The notes beneath the pieces were generated by a model, which saw only the letters and a program-made list of their open reading frames with translations, did not search any database and was not told the origin of the DNA. A stretch of 40,792 nt of DNA, from assembly GCA_964384825.1 (NCBI GenBank), contig CAYLMM010000022.1, forward strand, positions 1-40,792. Direction: 5' to 3'. Below are positions 26,219-33,185 of the stretch, in pieces. Position 1 is the stretch's first letter. Every line of letters begins with the position of its first letter. Source of the stretch: CAYLMM01 sp964384825 (GTDB lineage: Bacteria > Krumholzibacteriota > Krumholzibacteriia > LZORAL124-64-63). The position numbers were made by a program, and so were the translations under genes.

Positions 26219-27460
26219 TTGAAATTCTCCGAGTTCGAACTGGATCCCCGCCTTCAGGCAGGGATCGTCGCCATGGGCTATGTCCAGCCCACCCCCATCC
26301 AGGTCGCAGCCATTCCCGAAGTTCTCGCCGGACGCGATGTCCTGGGCGTCGCCCAGACCGGCACCGGCAAGACCGCCGCGTTCATGCTGCCGATCCTCCA
26401 CCATCTGCTCGACGGCCCCCGCGGCGAGGTGCGCGCCCTGGTGCTGGCGCCGACCCGCGAACTGGCCGAGCAGATCCACCAGGCCACCCGCGACCTCGGC
26501 CGCAAGACCGATCTGCGCTCGATGGCCATCTACGGCGGCGTCAGCAAGCGGCCCCAGTCCGACCGGCTGCGGCGCGGCGGCGCGGAGATCGTGGTCGCCT
26601 GCCCCGGCCGGCTGCTCGATCTGTACCGCGACGGCGATCTCGATCTCTCGCAGGTCGAGACCCTGGTCCTGGACGAGGCCGACCACATGTGCGACATGGG
26701 ATTCCTGCCCGACGTCCGCCGCATCCTGAACAAGCTGCCGGAACAGCGCCGCAACCTGTTCTTCTCGGCCACCATGCCGCCGCCGATCCGGCGGCTGGCC
26801 GACGGCATCCTCACCGCGCCGGCCGTCGTGACGATCGACCGTCCGGCGCCGGCGGCCACGGTCTCCCAGTCGATCTACCCGACCACCGAGGGCTTGAAGC
26901 TTCCGCTGCTGTCGGCGATCCTGGAGAAGAACGGACACGAACGCACCCTGGTCTTCACCCGCACCAAGCATCGCGCCCGCTACGTGACCGCGGTGCTCGA
27001 CCGGCAGGGGCACCGGGTGGCCGAGCTCCAGGGCAACATGTCCCAGAGCCAGCGCCGGGAAGCCATCGAAGGATTCCGCAAAGGCAGGTACGATGTCCTG
27101 GTGGCGACCGATATCGCCGCGCGCGGCATCGACGTGATCGGCATCGAGATGGTCGTCAACTACGACATGCCCGACAACCTCGACGCGTACACCCATCGCG
27201 TGGGCCGCACGGGCCGGGCCTCGCACACCGGCGAGGCGGTGAACCTGGCTTCGGCCGTGGACACCATGCTGGTGCGCGAGATCCAGAAGGAACTGGGTTC
27301 GCCGCTCGAACAGCGCGTCGTGCCCGACATCGATTACGGCGGATTCAACCCCCATCTGCGGATCCAGCCGCAGCAGACCGGCGCGCCCGCGCCGCGTGGG
27401 ATGAGCGGCCGTTCCCGGGGCGGTCGCGGACCGCGCCGCCGGGCGCCGAGATTCTGCTGA
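26219..27460 (+). CDS. DEAD-box ATP-dependent RNA helicase (RhlE-like)
   Basis: This 413-residue RNA helicase unwinds structured RNA in ribosome assembly or mRNA turnover. Motifs in order: Q-motif GYVQPTPIQ, Walker A AQTGTGKTA, PTRELAEQI, DEAD in LVLDEADHMCDMGF, SAT in FFSATMP, VFTRTKHRAR, ATDIAARGIDV and HRVGRTGRA. The C-terminus after the second RecA domain is short and Arg/Gly-rich (GRSRGGRGPRRRAPR), a common RNA-binding tail. The start is TTG at 26219: the encoded KFSEFELDPRL matches the usual beginning of RhlE-type proteins, and GAGGAG lies 9 bases upstream; an ATG at 26105 would add unrelated residues overlapping the terminator. It is followed 38 bases later by a small Lys-rich protein. 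Confidence 0.93.
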   Translation: MKFSEFELDPRLQAGIVAMGYVQPTPIQVAAIPEVLAGRDVLGVAQTGTGKTAAFMLPILHHLLDGPRGEVRALVLAPTRELAEQIHQATRDLGRKTDLRSMAIYGGVSKRPQSDRLRRGGAEIVVACPGRLLDLYRDGDLDLSQVETLVLDEADHMCDMGFLPDVRRILNKLPEQRRNLFFSATMPPPIRRLADGILTAPAVVTIDRPAPAATVSQSIYPTTEGLKLPLLSAILEKNGHERTLVFTRTKHRARYVTAVLDRQGHRVAELQGNMSQSQRREAIEGFRKGRYDVLVATDIAARGIDVIGIEMVVNYDMPDNLDAYTHRVGRTGRASHTGEAVNLASAVDTMLVREIQKELGSPLEQRVVPDIDYGGFNPHLRIQPQQTGAPAPRGMSGRSRGGRGPRRRAPRFC

Positions 27461-27498
27461 TCGATTCGTAGATGAGTCAAACGAAGGAGAAGTGAGCG

Positions 27499-27726
27499 AT
27501 GGCCCGGAACCAGTTCAGCTATCAGAAGCGGCAGAAGGAATTGGCCAAGAAGAAGAAGCGCGAGGAGAAGCTCGCGCGGAAGCTCGAGAACAAGCAGGCC
27601 GCTGCCGACGTCCCGTTCGAGGACACCCTGCCGACGGTCAACCAGTTCGGCGAAGTCATCGATACGCCGGCCCCCCCGGCGCCGCCGGCCGAAGTTGAGG
27701 ACGAGGACGAGACGCCCGCCGAATAG
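27499..27726 (+). CDS. Small lysine-rich protein, unknown function
   Basis: This 75-residue protein begins MARNQFSYQKRQKELAKKKK, a basic helix of alternating Lys/Glu/Arg, and ends in a Pro/Ala- and acid-rich tail (PAPPAPPAEVEDEDETPAE). Small proteins with a similar FSYQKRQKE...KKK start occur in several proteobacterial and related genomes as uncharacterised proteins. AAGGAG lies 10 bases before the ATG. It is cotranscribed with the DEAD-box helicase and both are closed by the terminator at 27740-27779; a helper or RNA-binding role with the helicase is possible but only inferred. Confidence 0.75.
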   Translation: MARNQFSYQKRQKELAKKKKREEKLARKLENKQAAADVPFEDTLPTVNQFGEVIDTPAPPAPPAEVEDEDETPAE

Positions 27727-27739
27727 AACGCGGAACGGA

Positions 27740-27779
27740 GCAAAGGCCGGCCGGATGATACGGCCGGCCTTTGCTTTTC
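27740..27779 (+). terminator. Strong rho-independent terminator
   Basis: GCAAAGGCCGGCCG (27740-27753) and CGGCCGGCCTTTGC (27761-27774) form a perfect 14-bp stem with a GATGATA loop, followed by TTTTCC. It ends the helicase/small-protein transcript. Confidence 0.9.
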
Positions 27780-27784
27780 CTTGG

Positions 27785-27813
27785 TTGAATTCCTGAATGT
27801 TTAGTGATATGCT
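27785..27813 (+). promoter_or_regulatory. Good sigma70-type promoter
   Basis: TTGAAT (27785-27790), a 17-base spacer and TATGCT (27808-27813) form the best promoter-like pair in this region, directly after the terminator. It would start a transcript near 27820 that runs into the micro-ORF at 27961. Confidence 0.6.
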
Positions 27814-27819
27814 GTGATT

Positions 27820-27960
27820 TCCGGTCGAGGATGGGGGACCTCTGCCGGCAATCAGGCTTCGTGCCCGTTCCCAGCCGTTTGCGTCGCGACGGTCCCACCG
27901 CCTCGCACAGTTCTCGCCTGAGCAGCCCTGCGTTGGTTTCAATCTGATGGGGGTGGACTC
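27820..27960 (+). other. Structured leader or possible small RNA, no gene recognised
   Basis: The roughly 140 bases between the promoter at 27785 and the micro-ORF hold no convincing coding frame. CCGG-N2-GAGG (from about 27822) can pair with CCTC-N2-CCGG to make a hairpin, and further short GC-rich inverted repeats follow. It does not match RNase P, tmRNA or SRP RNA landmarks that I know. Confidence 0.35.
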
Positions 27961-28065
27961 ATGTATTGGTTCCTTTTCCTTCACAATCTGCTCTGCCAAC
28001 TGCTCTTCGGCGGAGACGCGCCCGAATGGCTGCTCCGTCTGCACGGCCTCTTCGGCTGGGGCTAG
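27961..28065 (+). CDS. Possible 34-residue hydrophobic micro-protein
   Basis: An ATG at 27961 opens 34 codons to a TAG at 28063-28065. The predicted peptide is strongly hydrophobic at its start (MYWFLFLHNLLCQLLFG) and then amphipathic (PEWLLRLHGLFGWG). Third codon positions are mostly G or C, as in real genes here, and GGGGGTGG lies 5 bases upstream of the ATG. A good promoter is placed about 150 bases upstream. It could be a small membrane protein; no homologue is recognised and it may be chance. The following bases to 28337 hold only GC-rich inverted repeats and the next promoter. Confidence 0.4.
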   Translation: MYWFLFLHNLLCQLLFGGDAPEWLLRLHGLFGWG

Positions 28066-28229
28066 GCCGGCCGGAGACAACGACGGAAGCATGACGATTC
28101 CCCGGGGGGCCCGCGCTTCGAGCAGGGCGTCGCCGGACTTCCCCGGGGGATTCGATCCGCGCCGACCGCATCCCACACTGGCCGGGGTCTTTCCGCGGTC
28201 CGATCCGGGCTTCCCTTGTCGATATTCCG

Positions 28230-28257
28230 TTTTCAACTCTTACAAATCCGCTATGCT
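28230..28257 (+). promoter_or_regulatory. Candidate promoter for the DNRLRE-like gene
   Basis: TTTTCA (28230-28235), a 16-base spacer and TATGCT (28252-28257) lie 81 bases before the start. The same TATGCT -10 occurs in the promoter at 27785-27813. The surrounding 40 bases are clearly richer in A+T than the neighbourhood. Confidence 0.4.
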
Positions 28258-28337
28258 ATTTCGTTGATTCTGATAGAATGACAAAAGAAACGGAACTCCG
28301 ACGTTCGGTTCTGGTCATTCAATCGGAGGGAGAAAGC

Positions 28338-29000
28338 ATGTTCGCACGCTACCGCACGCTTGCCGTCCTGGTTCTGGCGATCCTCGTTCTGCCGCTCGCG
28401 GCCGCCGATGCCGAGGATGTCGTTCTGCAACCGGGCAGCGCCGCGGGCCAGGATACCTGGGTCGGCGCCAACGAACCCGGCACGAATCACGGGAACGAGT
28501 CCGCGTTCTATTTCGGCGGCTACAACGGATCCGAATTTCGCCTCTATCTCCGGTTCGATCTTTCGGCCTACGGGCCCGCCGTCTCGGTGGAGACCGCCCA
28601 GCTCGACCTGTACATGTTCAGCCAGAACGGCTTCATCTACAGCTACAACTACGGCGTATACGCGGTCGAGGGTGCCTGGAGCGAGACGGGACTGAACTGG
28701 AGCAACCAGCCCGCCTGCGCCGCCGATCCGGTCGCGGTCATATCGGGCAACGACTGGCACGCGCAATACGGGACATGGCGGACGGTGCCCGCCCTGGAGG
28801 GGCTGGTCCAGGACTGGATCGACGATCCCGCCTCCAACTTCGGCGTCGTGATCAAGCCCGTGTCCGGGTTCTACGGCTACCCCCAGTTCTGGACCTGCGA
28901 GTATTCCAACGCCTCGCTGCATCCCAAACTGGCGTTCACGACCACGGCGGTCGATGGCGGATCCGCGACATGGGGGGGAGTCAAGGAACTCTTCCGGTGA
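28338..29000 (+). CDS. Secreted DNRLRE-domain-like protein with TWG...K.LF tail
   Basis: This 220-residue protein has a signal peptide (LAVLVLAILVLPLAAADAE). The mature part resembles the DNRLRE domain, a beta-sandwich found in secreted and cell-surface proteins: QDTWVGANEPGTNHGNES, RLYLRFDLSAYG, VETAQLDLYMF, VEGAWSETGLNWSNQP and HPKLAFTT. The start at 28338 is chosen because GGAGGGAGAAAGC precedes it and the signal starts there; the in-frame ATG at 28278 lacks both. It ends TWGGVKELFR, matching the tail of the secreted protein at 16746-17300. A role as extracellular structural or glycan-binding protein is plausible but inferred. Confidence 0.75.
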   Translation: MFARYRTLAVLVLAILVLPLAAADAEDVVLQPGSAAGQDTWVGANEPGTNHGNESAFYFGGYNGSEFRLYLRFDLSAYGPAVSVETAQLDLYMFSQNGFIYSYNYGVYAVEGAWSETGLNWSNQPACAADPVAVISGNDWHAQYGTWRTVPALEGLVQDWIDDPASNFGVVIKPVSGFYGYPQFWTCEYSNASLHPKLAFTTTAVDGGSATWGGVKELFR

Positions 29001-29088
29001 GATCTGCGCATCCGGGAATGATGGCTTAGATTGTCGGAAATTGTCAACGGCTCGCCCTGCTTGCTTCGCGTATGGAAGGGGGAGGGCC

Positions 29089-31134
29089 ATGAAGATGAAG
29101 CCGGTCCCGGGATTATCCGTCCTGTCTCTCTGCCTGCTGCTGGCCACCGGTTCCGACGCCGACACCCTGCGCGTCGGGCCGGGCCAGCCTTTCGCCACGA
29201 TCCAGGCCGCCGTCGAGGCTGCGTTCGCCGGGGACGAGATCATCGTTCACGATGGTCTCTACGCCGAGAACGTGGTCGTGGACAAATCCGTCTCCGTCCG
29301 CGCCGACAGCTGGGTTGTCTCATCGGACAACAGGTACGCTGTGATCGACGCGGGCTACCCGGGCGACCTGCACGGCGTCACGGTCACCGCCGCCGATGCG
29401 GTGATCGAGGGCTTCAGCATCTGCAACGCCCTGGGATCCACCGCGCAGTGGGACTACCGGGCCGCGATCCGCGTCGAGGGCGCCGACGGGGCGCGGATCG
29501 CCAACAACCGTTGCGGCTGGGACGAGGATCATCGCAACAGCCTGGGTGTCGTGATCATCGGTTCGTCCGGATGCGAGGTAACGGGGAACACCACGGCCGA
29601 GGGTCTTCACGGGATCTGGATCGAGGATTCCGGGGGATGCCTCATCCAAGGCAACCTGTGCCGGAATCATTCGCTGGACATCAATTCCGGCGGTATCTAC
29701 ATGTTCGGCGATGTCGACGGGGCCACCGGGCTTGCCTACACCAGCGACAACCTGATCACCGACAACACTTTCCGCGATTGCGCCGTGGGTGTCTATCTCC
29801 TGAGCGGCTGCATGCTGAACACCATTGGCGACAACGCCATCGAGATGAACTACATCGGCGTGGCTTGCCGGGGCGGTTCGAGCCGGAATCTGTTCGTCGG
29901 CAACCGGGTCGAGCACAACAGCAACCGCGGGTTCTGGCTCAACATGTCGTACGAGAACCTGGTCCTCGACAACAGGATCGACGATTGCCACAACGGCATC
30001 TGGCTGGGTTACCAGTCGCCTTCGGACTATGGCTGCGACAACACGCTCATCGTCGGCAACACCATCACCGACAACGGCTATTCGGGGATCCGCATCTCGG
30101 CCAAGTCCGATGACAACCGCATGTTCCTGAATCTGTTTTCCGGCAACCTGAACAACGTCGTTTCCGCGGGGACCGACTGGTGCACGGCCTCGGCGGTCTC
30201 GTATTTCCACGGCGGCAATTTCCAGGGACGGTTGGGGAACCGGTACGACACGTACACCGGTGCTGATCTGGACGGAGACGGGGTCGGTGACGAGGGGCTG
30301 CCCTTCCTCGACGGCGATCCCGACTACGGCCCGGTCGAAGATTATCCCCTGGTCGCATCCCCCGACGATTACAAGATCCAGGCCTGGTGCCTGGACGGGG
30401 ACGAGGACCGGACGATGCACTGCGGCGATCCCGGACGGATTCCCGGTACGGTGGAGATCGAAACCGGGGAATCCGTGATCTGGCGTTCGGAGCATCCGGC
30501 CGTCGGCGACGTTTCCTTCGCGTCCGGTTCCTGGAGGGGGCAGTTGAGGTTCGGCGACGCGCCGCCGGCGGAGTCGTTCACCATCGAGATCGGGACCACG
30601 ACAGACGGGACGGATTTCACGCCCACCGGCGCCCAGGCCGTCGTCGGCGGCGACTGGCGGAACGAGTTCACGACTTCGGCCGCGGCCGTCGCGGTGACCG
30701 ACCGGCGTTTCCTGGCCCTGCGCCTGACCAGCGCCGCCGGCTGGACCATCCCGGTTCTGACCGGCGGGATGGCCAGCTACGTGTCGAGCCCCGGCCGGGG
30801 CGACCCCGACTGGCCGCACGGTACGGGCACCGATATTCCCGTTCCGGCGGTTCCGGGCGTCGTCCTGCGACAGAACGTCCCCAATCCCTTCAATCCGCGC
30901 ACGACCATCGAATTCGAACTGTCGGCGCAGTCTGCGGCGCGCCTGCGCGTCCACGATCTGGCCGGCAGGCTCATCCGGACGCTGCTCGACAGGCCGCGGA
31001 TGCCCCAAGGGAAGCACCGGGCCGTCTGGGACGGCCGCGATTCGGCCGGACGCTCTGTCGCCGCGGGCAGCTATATCTATCGCCTCGAAGCGGGCGGTTC
31101 GGTGTTTTCACGCCGGATGATGCTGGTTCGATAG
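29089..31134 (+). CDS. Secreted right-handed beta-helix protein with FlgD-like C-terminal sorting domain
   Basis: This 681-residue protein has a signal peptide (GLSVLSLCLLLATGSDA). RVGPGQPFATIQAAVEAAFAGDEIIVHDGLY opens a NosD/pectate-lyase-like right-handed parallel beta-helix with repeats such as IEGFSICNA, CEVTGNTTAEG, NLITDNTF, NLFVGNRVEHNSNRGF and NTLIVGNTITDNGYSGI (to about residue 360). A beta-rich middle follows, then a C-terminal Ig-like FlgD domain (QNVPNPFNPRTTIEFEL ... AGSYIYRLEAG ... RRMMLVR) of the kind used as an outer-membrane or secretion tag in FCB bacteria. The ATG at 29089 has GGGGGAGGG upstream. It may degrade or bind surface polysaccharide; no catalytic residues can be assigned. 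Confidence 0.85.
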   Translation: MKMKPVPGLSVLSLCLLLATGSDADTLRVGPGQPFATIQAAVEAAFAGDEIIVHDGLYAENVVVDKSVSVRADSWVVSSDNRYAVIDAGYPGDLHGVTVTAADAVIEGFSICNALGSTAQWDYRAAIRVEGADGARIANNRCGWDEDHRNSLGVVIIGSSGCEVTGNTTAEGLHGIWIEDSGGCLIQGNLCRNHSLDINSGGIYMFGDVDGATGLAYTSDNLITDNTFRDCAVGVYLLSGCMLNTIGDNAIEMNYIGVACRGGSSRNLFVGNRVEHNSNRGFWLNMSYENLVLDNRIDDCHNGIWLGYQSPSDYGCDNTLIVGNTITDNGYSGIRISAKSDDNRMFLNLFSGNLNNVVSAGTDWCTASAVSYFHGGNFQGRLGNRYDTYTGADLDGDGVGDEGLPFLDGDPDYGPVEDYPLVASPDDYKIQAWCLDGDEDRTMHCGDPGRIPGTVEIETGESVIWRSEHPAVGDVSFASGSWRGQLRFGDAPPAESFTIEIGTTTDGTDFTPTGAQAVVGGDWRNEFTTSAAAVAVTDRRFLALRLTSAAGWTIPVLTGGMASYVSSPGRGDPDWPHGTGTDIPVPAVPGVVLRQNVPNPFNPRTTIEFELSAQSAARLRVHDLAGRLIRTLLDRPRMPQGKHRAVWDGRDSAGRSVAAGSYIYRLEAGGSVFSRRMMLVR

Positions 31135-31212
31135 CCGCCGAGTGGCGTGTCGCGTGATGATTGGCATTGCCCTGCCGGGGCGGAATTGATTTCATGGCTT
31201 CCGGGAGGGGAC

Positions 31213-32379
31213 ATGCCCGATCGAAAGGACCGCGACATCGAACCCATCTACCTGGACCACAACGCCACCACGCCCATCGCGCCGGATGTCGCCGCCGCGA
31301 TGCTTCCCTATCTCCACGAGCGCTTCGGCAATCCGTCGAGCAGCCATTCCTACGGGCAGGCGGCGAAGGCGGCGGTCGAAGATGCCCGCGGCCGGGTCGC
31401 CTCTCTGCTCGGCTGCCGGCCGCCGGAAGTGGTCTTCACCGGGGGCGGCACCGAGAGCAACAATTACGCGATCAAGGGCGCGGCTTTCGCCATGCGCGAC
31501 CGCGGCGATCACGTGGTCACCTCGGCCGTCGAGCATCCGGCCGTCGCCGAGGTCTGCCGCTGGCTGCAGGAGCGCGGCTTCCGCGTGACGGTGCTGCCGG
31601 TCGACGGCGCGGGGCTGGTCGATCCCGCCGATCTCGAAAAGGCCGTCACCGAGCGAACAACGCTGGTTTCGGTGATGCACGCCAACAACGAGGTCGGCAC
31701 CATCGAGCCGATCGCCGAACTGGCAGCCATCGCCCATCGCCACGGCGCCCTGATGCATACCGACGCCGCCCAGTCGGTCGGCAAGATCCCGGCCGACGTC
31801 GAGGCGCTCGGGGTGGACCTGCTGTCGGTCGCGGGGCACAAGATCTACGCTCCGAAGGGGGTGGGCGCGCTCTACATCCGTTCGGGAACGGAACTCGCCA
31901 AGCAGACCCACGGGGCGGATCACGAAAGCGACCGCCGCCCGGGCACCGAGAACGTTCCTGGGATCGTCGGACTGGGCGCGGCCTGCGATATCGCCGGCCG
32001 CGGCATGGAAGCCGATGCCGCTCATTACAGGGCCATGCGCGATCTGCTGCACGAGGGCCTGGACCGCGAGCTCGCCGACGACCCGCCGCGGCTCAACGGA
32101 CATCCGCAACTGAGGCTGCCCAACACCCTGAACCTCGGGTTCCGCGGCGTCGCGGCGAATGAGCTGCTGGCGGACGTAGGCGACGCGGTGGCTGCTTCCG
32201 CCGGAGCCGCCTGCCACTCCGGCGGCGTCGATGTCTCGTCGGTGCTCGCCGCGATGGACGTTCCGCCGGAATGGGCGATGGGCGCGGTCCGGTTCTCGGT
32301 GGGCAGAAGCACCACCGCCGGGCAGATCGCCGCGGCGGTCGCAGCCGTGTCAGTCGCGGTGCGCAGGTTGCGTCCTTGA
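31213..32379 (+). CDS. Cysteine desulfurase (NifS/IscS-type)
   Basis: This 388-residue PLP enzyme removes sulfur from cysteine to supply Fe-S clusters and thio-modifications. Motifs are IYLDHNATTPIAP at the start, TGGGTESNNYAIKG, HANNEVGTIEP, HTDAAQSVGK, the PLP-lysine segment SVAGHKIYAPKGVGA and the RRPGTENV loop. The catalytic cysteine lies in SAGAACHSGGVDVSSVL. The CHSGG loop differs from the CTSAS loop of IscS and marks a less studied subgroup. GGGAGGGG precedes the ATG. No scaffold gene (iscU, sufU) is adjacent. The many Fe-S proteins of the window (Rnf, Kor) would need such an enzyme. Confidence 0.93.
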   Translation: MPDRKDRDIEPIYLDHNATTPIAPDVAAAMLPYLHERFGNPSSSHSYGQAAKAAVEDARGRVASLLGCRPPEVVFTGGGTESNNYAIKGAAFAMRDRGDHVVTSAVEHPAVAEVCRWLQERGFRVTVLPVDGAGLVDPADLEKAVTERTTLVSVMHANNEVGTIEPIAELAAIAHRHGALMHTDAAQSVGKIPADVEALGVDLLSVAGHKIYAPKGVGALYIRSGTELAKQTHGADHESDRRPGTENVPGIVGLGAACDIAGRGMEADAAHYRAMRDLLHEGLDRELADDPPRLNGHPQLRLPNTLNLGFRGVAANELLADVGDAVAASAGAACHSGGVDVSSVLAAMDVPPEWAMGAVRFSVGRSTTAGQIAAAVAAVSVAVRRLRP

Positions 32380-32474
32380 ATCCCGGCCGGCGATTCCCGC
32401 TGACCTCGGAGTCGGAATTCGGTTAGAATCGGGTCGGTTCGCGAGACACGTGTCGGGAAAGGAATATCCAGCCC

Positions 32475-33131
32475 ATGAACGTCTTCATACTCAGCACCGG
32501 CCGCTGCGGATCGACGACCTTCGCCCGCGCCTGCGGCCACATCACCAACTTCACCGCGGCGCACGAGTCGCGCATCGGCCGCATCGGGCCCGATCGCCTG
32601 GAGTATCCCGACAACCACATCGAATCCGACAACCGGCTGATCTGGTTCGCGGGAAGGCTCGAGCGGCGTTACGGCGACGGCGCGCGGTACGTCCATCTGC
32701 GCCGCGACGACGAGCGGACGGCCGCCAGCTATTCCCGTCGGATGGAGCGGGGCCTGATCATGTACGCCTACGGCCGGGGGATCTACCAGGGGCTGCCGCC
32801 GAGACTCGAGAACATCCGGATGGACATCGCTCGCGACTACGTCCGGACGGTGAACGCCAACATCGAGGATTACCTCGCCGACAAGACCCACCGTATGGAG
32901 TTCCGGATCGAGAACGCCCGGGAGGATTTCCAGCGGTTCTGGGAGTTCATCGGCGCCGAGGGCGATCTGCAGGCCGCCTTGGCCGAATTCGAGACGGCCT
33001 ACAACAGCGGCGCCGCCTTCGCCGCCCGCAAGGAGGCCCAGCACCGCCACGACGGCAGACTCTCGGTCAGGATATGGCGCAAGGCCGTGCGCCTGCTGCG
33101 CAAATTCCCCCATTTCCTGCGGGAAGCCTGA
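32475..33131 (+). CDS. Sulfotransferase-family protein
   Basis: This 218-residue protein starts with STGRCGSTTFARA, the 5'-phosphosulfate-binding loop of PAPS-dependent sulfotransferases, after a short beta strand (MNVFILSTG). HLRRDDERTAASYSRRM resembles the region that binds the 3'-phosphate. Such enzymes transfer sulfate to carbohydrates or small molecules. The length is short for the family and a full acceptor domain is not evident. A ribosome site (AAAGGAA) is present but distant. It is convergent with the following gene, which is on the minus strand. The acceptor is unknown. Confidence 0.75.
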   Translation: MNVFILSTGRCGSTTFARACGHITNFTAAHESRIGRIGPDRLEYPDNHIESDNRLIWFAGRLERRYGDGARYVHLRRDDERTAASYSRRMERGLIMYAYGRGIYQGLPPRLENIRMDIARDYVRTVNANIEDYLADKTHRMEFRIENAREDFQRFWEFIGAEGDLQAALAEFETAYNSGAAFAARKEAQHRHDGRLSVRIWRKAVRLLRKFPHFLREA

Positions 33132-33185
33132 GCGCCGATCAGGGGCGAGAGCCTTACGAATCCGATGTGCGGCTTTCGGGTCGGC

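Noticed and set aside
27947..28267. 106-codon plus-strand frame
   Set aside because: Ser/Ala/Arg/Pro-rich with no domain, overlapping the next promoter; the other-frame micro-ORF at 27961 looks more gene-like.
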